DNA of 64,000 nt from Pedobacter sp. N36a. Lineage in GTDB: Bacteria > Bacteroidota > Bacteroidia > Sphingobacteriales > Sphingobacteriaceae. Of this stretch, positions 56,469 to 64,000 are shown piece after piece (position 1 is the first letter of the stretch; every line of letters begins with the position of its first letter). The stretch covers positions 310,001 through 374,000 of the forward strand of contig NZ_JACSZW010000005.1 in assembly GCF_014472395.1 (NCBI RefSeq), read 5' to 3'. The position numbers and the translations under genes were made by a program. The notes beneath the pieces were generated by a model that had not been told where the DNA came from, did no database searches, and was given only the letters and a program-made list of their open reading frames with translations.

Positions 56469-57455
56469 TTAACCTATGGTTTCTTTCACGAGTTTAGTAT
56501 AAAAATCATTTAGTTTCATCCCCGCAGCAGCTACTTGCTGAGGAATAAAGCTGGTAGCGGTTTGTCCTGGGATGGTATTGACCTCAATGAAGTAAAAATC
56601 ACCTTCATCTTCCGTTAGGATAAAATCTATACGTACCACACCGCTGCAGTTTAACTTCATATACACATCTTTGGCAATTTGCTCTACTCTGGCTTTCGTT
56701 TCTGGTCTGATTGGAGCCGGCGTAGTTTCTTTAGCTACTCCAGGAGTGTATTTGGCTTCAAAATCAAAAAACTCTTTTGCGGTTTCCACTTCTGTTGCGG
56801 GAAGCACGACTAGTTTGCCATCCAATTTCACTACCCCTACTGTAAATTCTCTACCGGAAATAAACTCTTCAATCAGCAGCTGATCATCTTCTTTAAAAGC
56901 TTTTTCAATTGCTTTCTCCAGATCAGCACCATGTTTTACTTTGCTCATTCCTATGCTGCTTCCGCCATTATTTGGTTTAACGAAATAAGGAATTTTAAGG
57001 TCTCTTTTGATTTGCTCAACATTGTAAGCAACATTCTTGAAAATTTGCGCAGACTTTGCTACATGTAGATTTTCTATGCCCTGAACAATTGCTTTGGTAT
57101 ATCCTTTATTCATGGTGATTGCAGAAGTCAGCGCATCGCAAGTGGTATAAGGAAGGTTGAGCATGTCGAAATAGCCTTGTAATTTACCATCTTCACCGGG
57201 AGAGCCATGAATGGCAATGAAAACCCCATCAAAAGTAATTTTTCGACCTTTAATGTTTAGGGAGAAGTCATTTCTGTCTACTTCAATTTTCACTGAGTCT
57301 GCCGGTTCATAAAACCAACCTTGCTGGCTGAGCATGATTTTATAAACATCAAACTTATCGGCATCTAGATTTTGGGCGATCGTGGCGGCACTTTTAACCG
57401 AGATGACCCATTCACCTGTGGTCCCACCGGTTAGTAATGCTAATGTTTTCTTCAT
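56469..57455 (-). CDS. ddl: D-alanine--D-alanine ligase
   Basis: 328 residues of ATP-grasp fold. Motifs: TGGTTGEWVIS at the N-terminus, FVKPNNGGSSIGMSKV (ATP/glycine loop, about 160), LIEEFISGREFTVGVV and FIEVNTIPGQTATSFIPQQ (metal ligands). It makes D-Ala-D-Ala for peptidoglycan in the cytoplasm. It is divergent from the PASTA-mltG operon, so cell-wall genes face each other. A -7-like element (TATATTTG) lies at 57504-57511. Confidence 0.96.
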   Translation of the reverse strand: MKKTLALLTGGTTGEWVISVKSAATIAQNLDADKFDVYKIMLSQQGWFYEPADSVKIEVDRNDFSLNIKGRKITFDGVFIAIHGSPGEDGKLQGYFDMLNLPYTTCDALTSAITMNKGYTKAIVQGIENLHVAKSAQIFKNVAYNVEQIKRDLKIPYFVKPNNGGSSIGMSKVKHGADLEKAIEKAFKEDDQLLIEEFISGREFTVGVVKLDGKLVVLPATEVETAKEFFDFEAKYTPGVAKETTPAPIRPETKARVEQIAKDVYMKLNCSGVVRIDFILTEDEGDFYFIEVNTIPGQTATSFIPQQVAAAGMKLNDFYTKLVKETIG

Positions 57456-57503
57456 TTTTAAGCGTGTTAAAACCTATTCAAAGTAATAAGTCAATTGTAA
57501 GCA

Positions 57504-57570
57504 CAAATATAAATTAGTTGGCCCAGATGTCATTTTAATTCCAATAAAATATTTTTTTAGCCTAAATTTG
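57504..57570. promoter_or_regulatory. divergent -7 elements for ddl and PASTA-mltG operon
   Basis: Minus strand TATATTTG (57511-57504) points to ddl; plus strand TAAATTTG (57563-57570) points to the PASTA gene at 57602. Both match TAnnTTTG. No -33 TTG sits at the normal distance for either. Confidence 0.4.
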
Positions 57571-57601
57571 GGCGATATACCATATTGAAGAGAAAATCCC
57601 T

Positions 57602-58372
57602 ATGAGCAAATTCATATCTTACCTAAAGACTAAATCCTTTAAAACCAACATCATTGCTGCGATAGTTACGGTAGTGATCATTATCCTGGCGGCTTTCTTT
57701 AGTTTAAGATATTACACCAAACATGGTCAGGGCTTAAATGTTCCGGCAGTAAAAGGACTATCTTTCACACAGGCAGTAAGCAAGTTAGAGGGATTAGGAC
57801 TTCGTTACGAAGTAGATTCCGTATTTGTGATGGATTCGCCTCCGGGCATTGTGATCGACCAGGATCCTGAAGCAAATACTTTTGTAAAAGACAACCGTAC
57901 CATTTATTTAACTGTAAATGTGGCTATGGCTCCGAATGTTAAATTTCCGGACATCGAGTTCAAACCTTTGAGACAGGCACAAGCTTTGATTGAGAGTTTC
58001 GGACTAAAACTCGGAGATACGACTTATAAATCCGATCAGGCCAGAGACGTAGTATTGGAAGCTTTATTTGGTGGACAGCCAATTAAAGCTGGAGAATCCA
58101 TGCCTAAAGGATCCAGGATTGACTTAGTTTTAGGTGATGGAAGAGGAAATGAAGAAGTTGATATCCCTTCATTAATTGGATTAACGATGGATGAAGCGAG
58201 ATTTGCCTTAAAGAATGGCGCAATGCTGAGTTTAGGAAACGTGTATTATGAAGGAGAAATTACGGATACAGCCAATGCAGTGATCGTAAAACAGGACCCT
58301 TTCTTAACGGATTCCGTAACCAAAGTTAAAATCGGTACCCCAGTAAACATTACCTTGTCCAATAAAAAATAA
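57602..58372 (+). CDS. membrane-anchored PASTA domain protein
   Basis: 256 residues. A short cytoplasmic end and one membrane span (IIAAIVTVVIIILAAFFSL, about 17-36) precede three PASTA repeats (from about 45, 115 and 185; VPAVKGLSFTQAVSKLEGLGL, FKPLRQAQALIESFGLKLG and IPSLIGLTMDEARFALKNGA). PASTA domains bind peptidoglycan or sense it. There is no kinase domain, unlike PrkC-type proteins. It is first in PASTA-mltG-thioesterase-BrkB and faces ddl, so a cell-wall link is likely. Confidence 0.9.
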   Translation: MSKFISYLKTKSFKTNIIAAIVTVVIIILAAFFSLRYYTKHGQGLNVPAVKGLSFTQAVSKLEGLGLRYEVDSVFVMDSPPGIVIDQDPEANTFVKDNRTIYLTVNVAMAPNVKFPDIEFKPLRQAQALIESFGLKLGDTTYKSDQARDVVLEALFGGQPIKAGESMPKGSRIDLVLGDGRGNEEVDIPSLIGLTMDEARFALKNGAMLSLGNVYYEGEITDTANAVIVKQDPFLTDSVTKVKIGTPVNITLSNKK

Positions 58373-58388
58373 TTATTAGCCTTATTAT

Positions 58389-59444
58389 ATGTCAAACGAA
58401 AACGAGAAAAGCTTTAAGAAAAGTACTAAAGTAATATTGGCCGGCTTGCTGGTTGCATTGGTAGTTGGTGGTTATTTCGGCCTAAAATTCTACAAAGTGT
58501 TTTTTGCGCCTAACATCACTGGTAAGGAAAAATATGTATATGTAAGAACGGGAAGTCATTTAGACGACCTATTTGAGGAAATACGTAAGAAAGATATATT
58601 GACAGATATAGGGTCTTTCAGTCAGGCAGCTGCAAAGATGGATCTTGCACAGAATTTGAAACCTGGCCGCTATAAAGTGAGCAAGGGAATGAACAACAGA
58701 ACCTTGGTAAACATGCTGAAAGCTGGTAACCAGGATCCTGTGAAATTAAAATTCCAGAACATCAGGAAGAAAGAAGATTTTGCTGGTTATCTGGCAAAAA
58801 ACCTGGAAGCTGACTCATTAGCTTTCATCAATGTACTGGATTCTACAGCATTAATTGAGAAGTACGGATTTAATAAAGAAAATATTTACACGATGTTTAT
58901 TCCGAATACTTACGAAATGTACTGGAACATTGCGCCGATTGAGTTTTTCGAAAAAATGCAGAAAGAATATGTGAAGTTCTGGAATGATGACCGCAAGCGT
59001 AAAGCTGCGGCATTAAACCTAAGCCCTATTCAGGTTTCTGTATTGGCTTCTATCGTAGATGCGGAGGCTTTATATGATAAAGAGATGCCGATCATCGCTG
59101 GATTGTATTTGAACAGGTTAAAAAAGGGAATTTTGCTTCAGGCAGATCCAACTGTAATCTTTGCAAACGATGATTTTACGGTAAAAAGGGTGACCAATAA
59201 ACTCTTACAGGTTCCTTCTAAATACAATACTTACAAATATGCAGGTTTGCCTCCAGGGCCGATCATGATGCCTAGTATCAATGCTATTGATGCCGTATTG
59301 AATAAAGACGATAACAATTACATCTATATGTGTGCGAAAGAAGACTTCTCTGGCTACCATAATTTTGCGGTTACGGTTCAGGAACATGAGATCAATGCGA
59401 AAAAATATAGAGAAGCTTTGAACAAACGTAATATTTACAAATAA
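58389..59444 (+). CDS. mltG: endolytic murein transglycosylase MltG
   Basis: 351 residues. One N-terminal membrane span (VILAGLLVALVVGGYFGL) precedes a LysM-like part and the YceG catalytic domain with ASIVDAEALYDKEMP, GLYLNRLKKGILLQADPTV and YNTYKYAGLPPGPIMMPS. The Glu in the SIV-x-x-E segment is the likely catalytic acid (first Glu of the more common SIVEKE is Asp here). It cuts nascent glycan strands and helps set their length. It starts 16 bp after the PASTA gene and ends 2 bp before the thioesterase gene. Confidence 0.93.
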   Translation: MSNENEKSFKKSTKVILAGLLVALVVGGYFGLKFYKVFFAPNITGKEKYVYVRTGSHLDDLFEEIRKKDILTDIGSFSQAAAKMDLAQNLKPGRYKVSKGMNNRTLVNMLKAGNQDPVKLKFQNIRKKEDFAGYLAKNLEADSLAFINVLDSTALIEKYGFNKENIYTMFIPNTYEMYWNIAPIEFFEKMQKEYVKFWNDDRKRKAAALNLSPIQVSVLASIVDAEALYDKEMPIIAGLYLNRLKKGILLQADPTVIFANDDFTVKRVTNKLLQVPSKYNTYKYAGLPPGPIMMPSINAIDAVLNKDDNNYIYMCAKEDFSGYHNFAVTVQEHEINAKKYREALNKRNIYK

Positions 59445-59446
59445 GG

Positions 59447-59854
59447 ATGTTTACGCACAGCACGAAAGTAAGGGTAAGATACGGTGAGACGGATCAAATG
59501 GGCTACGTATATTACGGCAATTACGCAGAATATTATGAAGTAGCAAGGGTGGAAATGCTGAGGAGCCTGGGCATGGATTACGCCAGTATGGAAAGCAGCG
59601 GTGTGATGATGCCTGTTTTAGAGCTGAATTGCAAGTACATCAAACCTGCGCTTTATGACCAAGAGATCACTATTAAAACCACTATACACGACCTTCCAGG
59701 TGTACGTATTTACTTTGTGTACGAGCTATTTAATGAGGCAGGCGAGCTGATTAATATTGGCAAAACGACCTTAGTGTTTGTTGATATGGCAAAGAATAAA
59801 CCTTGCTCTCCTCCTGAGGATTTCATGGAGAAGTTAAAGGTATTTTTTAATTAA
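59447..59854 (+). CDS. YbgC/FadM-type acyl-CoA thioesterase
   Basis: 135 residues. The hotdog motif VRYGETDQMGYVYYGNYAEYYEVARVEML has the conserved Asp in ETDQMG, typical of YbgC-like thioesterases. It hydrolyses acyl-CoA in the cytoplasm. It begins 2 bp after mltG and lies 9 bp before the BrkB-like gene, so all are cotranscribed. A second hotdog thioesterase lies at 52259. Confidence 0.92.
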   Translation: MFTHSTKVRVRYGETDQMGYVYYGNYAEYYEVARVEMLRSLGMDYASMESSGVMMPVLELNCKYIKPALYDQEITIKTTIHDLPGVRIYFVYELFNEAGELINIGKTTLVFVDMAKNKPCSPPEDFMEKLKVFFN

Positions 59855-59863
59855 ATTTGATAG

Positions 59864-60841
59864 ATGGAGTGGGTACATAAGCAACTGCTAAAAATCAGGA
59901 TTTACGCTTTGTTTATTGATTGGACCAAAGTATGTATACTTCCTGGTTTCAGTCCGCTGCCTCTCTATACTGTTGCCAGTTTTTTCTTCACCGAAATCGG
60001 GAAGGATTCTTTAGTCAATAAGGCCTCTTCCCTGGCGTATAACTTTATGCTGGCCCTATTTCCAGCCATCATCTTTTTATTTACCCTCATTCCCTTTATT
60101 CCAAAACGGATAGGCTTCCAGAAGCAACTGATGGAACTGATTGTGCTCATTCTACCAGCCGATGCTTACAAAGCCTTTGAGGTGACCTTAAACGAGATTG
60201 TAAACAAGCAGAACGGAGGTTTGCTATCTTTTGGATTCTTCCTGTCCTTATTTTTTGCCACAAATGGTGTGCACAGTTTAATGATGGCCTTTAATAAGTC
60301 GTCCTTAATTATTGAAGACCGGAGCTGGTTAAAGCAGCGTTTGATTGCCGTATTGTTGACCATTACCATTGCTTTATCTGTGATCATCTGCATCGTTGCC
60401 ATGACCATCGGTGTAATCATCTTAAAGAAACTGAACATTCATGGGAGCTTTATGGTGTACCTGATCCAGCTCAGCAGATGGGCACTATTAGGCATTCTCT
60501 ATTTTGTAACCATTTCCATACTCTATAAATATGGTCCTTCTCATGTTAAGAAATGGAAGTTCTTTAGTCCAGGTTCTTGTCTGGCTACCATCCTTGCCTT
60601 TTTGACCATTTGGGGATTCTCCTTTTACATCGACAATTTTAGTTCTTACAATAAAATCTACGGCTCTATTAGTACGTTAATCGTACTGATGATCTGGCTT
60701 TATTTGAATTCCTTAATTCTTCTGGTGGGTTTTGAGCTGAATGCAAGTGTAGACTTGTCGAAAAGAAGTGTAAAAATCCTACGCCCCAGCTACAATTTGT
60801 TCAAAAAACACGGTACTGCACCTGATCGGACAGAAAGATAG
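59864..60841 (+). CDS. YihY/BrkB family inner membrane protein
   Basis: 325 residues with about six membrane spans. Family motifs: KASSLAYNFMLALFPAIIFLF (about 52), FFLSLFFATNGVHSLMMAFNK (about 128), and the C-terminal YGSISTLIVLMIWLYLNSLILLVGFELNA. The family was once named RNase BN, but its members are membrane proteins of unclear role. It ends the PASTA-mltG operon. A terminator follows at about 60851. Confidence 0.92.
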   Translation: MEWVHKQLLKIRIYALFIDWTKVCILPGFSPLPLYTVASFFFTEIGKDSLVNKASSLAYNFMLALFPAIIFLFTLIPFIPKRIGFQKQLMELIVLILPADAYKAFEVTLNEIVNKQNGGLLSFGFFLSLFFATNGVHSLMMAFNKSSLIIEDRSWLKQRLIAVLLTITIALSVIICIVAMTIGVIILKKLNIHGSFMVYLIQLSRWALLGILYFVTISILYKYGPSHVKKWKFFSPGSCLATILAFLTIWGFSFYIDNFSSYNKIYGSISTLIVLMIWLYLNSLILLVGFELNASVDLSKRSVKILRPSYNLFKKHGTAPDRTER

Positions 60842-60850
60842 AAAACAATT

Positions 60851-60878
60851 AAAGCCTGCGGCATTCACCACAGGCTTT
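60851..60878. terminator. terminator after the BrkB-like gene
   Basis: AAAGCCTG (60851-60858) pairs with CAGGCTTT (60871-60878), with T-run on the plus strand and matching tail on the minus strand. It serves both the operon on the left and the DUF5007-like gene on the right. Confidence 0.7.
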
Positions 60879-60896
60879 TCATTGTAATTATGGAGG

Positions 60897-61874
60897 TTAT
60901 TTGTGTTTTATTCCTTTGATCTTCACTTCCACTACATAATTTCCTTCCTGTTTTAACTGGAAGCCAATTGCCGGATTGATGTTGAATCTGGCATTTGGGG
61001 AATAACTTGATTTAGGGTTGGTTACGGTTACATAATCACTTGGGATCCTGTAGAAGATATCAAATGATCCATATCCGGTGATCTGCTTGTAAGGGAATGG
61101 GATGATCTCAAAATTCAAGCTCATTTCTGTATTCGTTTTTAATACAGGATTGAATTTGGCATAAGAATCGAGTGTTGGCCGATCTCCCCGAACAATAAGC
61201 TCCCCATCCTTAGGACTAAACGGCACACCATCTTCATCCACATACCTGACGATCACATTGGTTCCATTAATACTGGTTCTGGTTACTGTAATTTCTACAG
61301 GCGGCAATGATTCAAATACGGTTCCCCCATCCAGCAGATATGTTGCTGTATTTCTGTTGATGGAAAAAGGCTGAGATTCCACGAAATCCAGTTCTCCAAT
61401 ATTTTTGAATGTTTTGGCACCACTTTCATTGCTCACTTCTATATCAAAAGTATATTCAGCACCTGTAGGGATGATACTTGTTCCAGAAGTAAAAAGAAAC
61501 TGACCGCTGGGCAGGAATTCAAACAGCGGCTTCGACTTCAGCTCTCTGATAGAATTTAATAATTCGAGCGTGGTATGCACTTCCGGATCAAAAGCCGTTT
61601 TATAGACATAGACCTTTTGTTCCTGGTACAATTCATCAGCAACCTGTTCTGTTCCTTTTTTCTTAATCTGCAGCAATTTAATTTTCAGTGGTGCAGTCGA
61701 ACCATCTCCTTTTAGTTCGGAGGTAATAAAACCATTTTTACCCTTCTCCACCTGGAACGGGCTATTGACGTAATAAACAGAATCACTTAAAAAACCTACA
61801 GTGATCTTTTTACATCCTGTCCAGATGACTACCGATAGCACTAAGGCCATCGTTATGTATATATATTTCTTCAT
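60897..61874 (-). CDS. DUF5007-like lipoprotein, SusD-linked
   Basis: 325 residues. The lipobox VVIWTGCKK puts the lipidated Cys at residue 21. The mature protein is beta-rich with DUF1735/DUF5007-like blocks (VYYVNSPFQVEKGKNGF, PTGAEYTFDIEVSN), typical of SusD-associated accessory lipoproteins. I recall proteins of this type as DUF5007, next to SusD and fasciclin genes in Pedobacter; that is memory, not a search. It is last of the visible unit, 18 bp after the fasciclin gene. The role is probably in surface binding of the nutrient. Confidence 0.65.
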   Translation of the reverse strand: MKKYIYITMALVLSVVIWTGCKKITVGFLSDSVYYVNSPFQVEKGKNGFITSELKGDGSTAPLKIKLLQIKKKGTEQVADELYQEQKVYVYKTAFDPEVHTTLELLNSIRELKSKPLFEFLPSGQFLFTSGTSIIPTGAEYTFDIEVSNESGAKTFKNIGELDFVESQPFSINRNTATYLLDGGTVFESLPPVEITVTRTSINGTNVIVRYVDEDGVPFSPKDGELIVRGDRPTLDSYAKFNPVLKTNTEMSLNFEIIPFPYKQITGYGSFDIFYRIPSDYVTVTNPKSSYSPNARFNINPAIGFQLKQEGNYVVEVKIKGIKHK

Positions 61875-61892
61875 CAGATGTTTAATTTTGGG

Positions 61893-62546
61893 TTACCAAT
61901 AAAACCTATGCGTATTGTTTAACACGTGTAACACGCCTGTCGTAGTTTGAATATTTGACGTTTGCGCAACATCGGCGATGTCCTTGTCCTCATCTGCATA
62001 ATTTTCTGGAAGGGGCTCAGGATCCAGGCCATTTCTTAACTTAACTAAAAACAGATATTGAGGTTTAGAACTCACCAATCCAGGGCTCACTCCTTCTATC
62101 AATCGGATAGAAAACGGCTCATTGGATTTACTGGTAAACAATTTATTGGACAGACTGAGGCTTTCACGTGTGATTTTCCCTGTGAAAAGATGAGAACGCA
62201 GAGAATCTCTAAGTTCAGGAATGGGAAGATCACTTAAGTTATACCTTAAGTTTTCATCGTTATTTTCCTGCTGAAGTTTCTCTTGTCTTCTTACCAATAA
62301 AGCTTTGATGGAATAATCTGTTGGCGCAAAAAAGGTGACATCTCCATTAATCTCTTCCTTCATTCCTGCTTTATCAATGAGTACCAGCAGTGTATCAAAT
62401 AAACGATTTGTTTTCAGGTAATCATAAGTACTCATATCCACATGAGCATCATGCAGGCTACCCCCAATAATATATTTGTCCTTTTTACATGATGTGACCA
62501 TCATGGCTACTGCAAATGCGAGTAACACCAGGTGTGTTATTTTCAT
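61893..62546 (-). CDS. fasciclin-domain lipoprotein
   Basis: 217 residues from the ATG at 62546 (the frame is open upstream through the end of the SusD gene). The lipobox MMVTSCKK puts Cys at residue 20. One FAS1 domain (about 45-215): YDYLKTNRLFDTLLVLIDKAG, DVTFFAPTDYSIKALL and the C-terminal GVLHVLNNTHRFYW. FAS1 domains mediate adhesion or carbohydrate/protein binding at the cell surface. It starts 10 bp after SusD stops and sits before the DUF5007-like gene, so it is an accessory of the SusCD unit. Confidence 0.85.
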   Translation of the reverse strand: MKITHLVLLAFAVAMMVTSCKKDKYIIGGSLHDAHVDMSTYDYLKTNRLFDTLLVLIDKAGMKEEINGDVTFFAPTDYSIKALLVRRQEKLQQENNDENLRYNLSDLPIPELRDSLRSHLFTGKITRESLSLSNKLFTSKSNEPFSIRLIEGVSPGLVSSKPQYLFLVKLRNGLDPEPLPENYADEDKDIADVAQTSNIQTTTGVLHVLNNTHRFYW

Positions 62547-62556
62547 ATTCAAGTGC

Positions 62557-64000
62557 TTAAATTCTACCATTCCAATATTTATTTTGAACCAATAGCTGAT
62601 TCTTTTGAAGTATATTTCTTGAGATCGGCCATTTCCAGCCATCCTGGTCAAAACGACTTTGAGGGAAACGACCTTCCGTATATCCTGCCAGTTGATTGTT
62701 ACGAACCATCACATACCATAATTGACCTTCGAAAGCGATTTCACGATAAGTTTCTTCGAAAATCTCCGTTTTGAGGTCGGTATTACTGCCATCATAATCC
62801 GTCAGACCGGCACGATTTTTCACCTTATTCAAGTCGGTAAGCGCAGCAGCAGCATTGCCTAGTAAATCATTACATTCTGCACGGAGCAGTAGTTGTTCTC
62901 CCAGTCTAAAGATTGGAATGTTACAATCGACCAGAGGGTTGGTGCTGTTTTCAGGATTTCTGAACTTTACATTTTCTCCATTACGGCCTGTAAATTTGGT
63001 AAGGATCCAATTGTCTACTTTAGCTTTGTCGAAATTATAGCTATAGCGCGCATCATTGTCGTAATAATACATGCCTTCCAAAAAGTTATGATTTAGTACT
63101 ACGCGCATATCAGATTTATCCTTAATGTAAGGCTGCATACTGGTCGTATAGTAGAATCCATCTCCCAGCTGATATTCATTTTGCTCCAGGCTAAGCGGCA
63201 CTTCAAAAATTGCTTCGGAGCTTCTTCCTTTGAACAAACGATCGAAGTTAGTTGCTGGCACTAAACTATAGGTACCTGCATTGGTGATGGAATCAATCGA
63301 GGCTACTGCCTGTGTCAATAAGGCGCTGTTCGTGTTTTTACCCAGAAAGTACTGCCAGCGAAGGATATTTGCTTTCAGTGCAAAGACCGCACCTTTATCC
63401 GCTGCCACCGCGTGGTCAGCACCGGTTGTAAATTTCAGCAGTTTTTGTGCTTTTGCCAGATCTGCAAGTGCGGAATCCAGCACTACTTTTTCTGAAGTAC
63501 GCGCTAAGTTCTGAGAAGACACCGGGTCAGCATTATTTTTAAGCACCAATGGCACATCGCCCCAGATTCTAACCATGTAAAAATAGTTGAATGCCCTCAT
63601 GAAATAAGTTTCTCCAAGGATTCTGTTTTTGCGATCTGAGGTAAATACATTATTCGGCATCTGACTTACTTTATCCAGTACCGTGTTGGCCATATTGATG
63701 GTTTTATAATAGGAATCCCATTCACCGAGGTCTTCGAGATACGGTCCGATAAAGTCGCCAATATTGATTCCTGTTCCATAGTACCCATCCCCTTCTATCA
63801 GGAAGCTCAGGGTAAAGTCTGAATTCACTTTGTTAAATTCATTGGTAGAAAGATCGCCATAGCTAAAATGCGACATATGATGACTGTTAGCCCCTCTGAA
63901 CATCGACTTTCTGGACAAAGAATATACTCCCGCCAATGCAGAGATGGCATCATCCTGAGTTTTCCAGAATGAACCTTCATAGGGCGCATCTTCAGGTGAA
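62557..64000 (-). CDS. SusD/RagB-type lipoprotein, N-terminus cut by window edge
   Basis: At least 480 residues visible; the frame is open to the window edge, so the start and lipobox lie outside. Just inside the edge it reads SPEDAPYEGSFWKTQDDAIS, a typical SusD start region, followed by ALAGVYSLSRKSMF. Further motifs: GETYFMRAFNYFYMVRIWGDVP, LRAECNDLLGNAAAALTDLNKVKNRAGL and ETYREIAFEGQLWYVMVRN. It binds a nutrient for a SusC that should lie just right of the window. Fasciclin and DUF5007-like genes follow on the same strand. The ligand is unknown. Confidence 0.92.
   Translation of the reverse strand, partial: SPEDAPYEGSFWKTQDDAISALAGVYSLSRKSMFRGANSHHMSHFSYGDLSTNEFNKVNSDFTLSFLIEGDGYYGTGINIGDFIGPYLEDLGEWDSYYKTINMANTVLDKVSQMPNNVFTSDRKNRILGETYFMRAFNYFYMVRIWGDVPLVLKNNADPVSSQNLARTSEKVVLDSALADLAKAQKLLKFTTGADHAVAADKGAVFALKANILRWQYFLGKNTNSALLTQAVASIDSITNAGTYSLVPATNFDRLFKGRSSEAIFEVPLSLEQNEYQLGDGFYYTTSMQPYIKDKSDMRVVLNHNFLEGMYYYDNDARYSYNFDKAKVDNWILTKFTGRNGENVKFRNPENSTNPLVDCNIPIFRLGEQLLLRAECNDLLGNAAAALTDLNKVKNRAGLTDYDGSNTDLKTEIFEETYREIAFEGQLWYVMVRNNQLAGYTEGRFPQSRFDQDGWKWPISRNILQKNQLLVQNKYWNGRI

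Overview
The window looks like a chromosomal segment of a Bacteroidota bacterium, most likely a Pedobacter-like member of the Sphingobacteriaceae. This is inferred from gene content, not from a database search. The signs are two SusC/SusD-type nutrient loci, one with an ECF sigma/FecR pair; a DUF3857-transglutaminase pair; futalosine-pathway genes; metY-metX-hom; promoters of the Bacteroidota form (TTTG, about 19 bp, TAnnTTTG); and an almost complete lack of Shine-Dalgarno sequences. No tRNA, rRNA, CRISPR array, insertion sequence or phage gene was seen. Most of the window is housekeeping DNA packed into short operons separated by clear hairpin terminators.

Layout. 1-2.9 kb: a truncated and a complete DUF3857/transglutaminase-like protein, then a 41-residue membrane mini-protein and a coiled-coil protein. 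3.6-7.7 kb: a fused trehalose-6-phosphate synthase/phosphatase convergent with a GH15 enzyme. 7.8-13.6 kb (minus): mutS with an NlpC/P60 lipoprotein, then mqnE, a histidine phosphatase and mqnA, tightly overlapped. 13.9-23.8 kb (plus): ECF sigma factor, FecR anti-sigma factor, STN-containing SusC, SusD and a large zinc metalloprotease. 23.8-26.2 kb (minus): di-heme peroxidase, TauE/SafE permease, lipocalin-like lipoprotein. 26.4-31.7 kb (plus): a trans-sulfuration enzyme, then a SAM-I riboswitch, a Cys/Met-rich leader ORF, and metY-metX-hom. 31.8-37.2 kb (minus): lptD-like, cinA, 2-oxoacid dehydrogenase E2. 37.2-40 kb (plus): two tandem N-acetylmuramoyl-L-alanine amidases and an MCE protein. 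40-43.5 kb (minus): STAS protein/RNase Z, and phoH-purC. 43.6-45.2 kb (plus): SAM hydroxide adenosyltransferase, a frameshifted small monooxygenase-like gene and a small membrane protein. 45.2-52.1 kb (minus): serC-serA-DUF1015, rpe, pnp, rpsO. 52.3-60.8 kb: thioesterase, Hsp20, MATE transporter, DUF3575-like protein, ddl, and PASTA-mltG-thioesterase-BrkB. 60.9-64 kb (minus): a SusD cut by the window edge, a fasciclin lipoprotein and a DUF5007-like lipoprotein.

The strongest candidate for something new is at 27.6-28.06 kb. A good promoter drives a SAM-I riboswitch whose P1 helix ends one base before the ATG of a 27-codon ORF with the C-terminal stretch CMCCCMR. This sits ahead of metY-metX-hom. 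It suggests that SAM sensing by RNA and Cys/Met sensing by ribosome stalling act in series on one operon. Other points worth a look are a perfect 15-bp inverted repeat between phoH and the SAM adenosyltransferase gene, a one-base frameshift in a small monooxygenase-like gene, a consensus Shine-Dalgarno in front of hsp20, and a phosphatase gene embedded between mqnE and mqnA.
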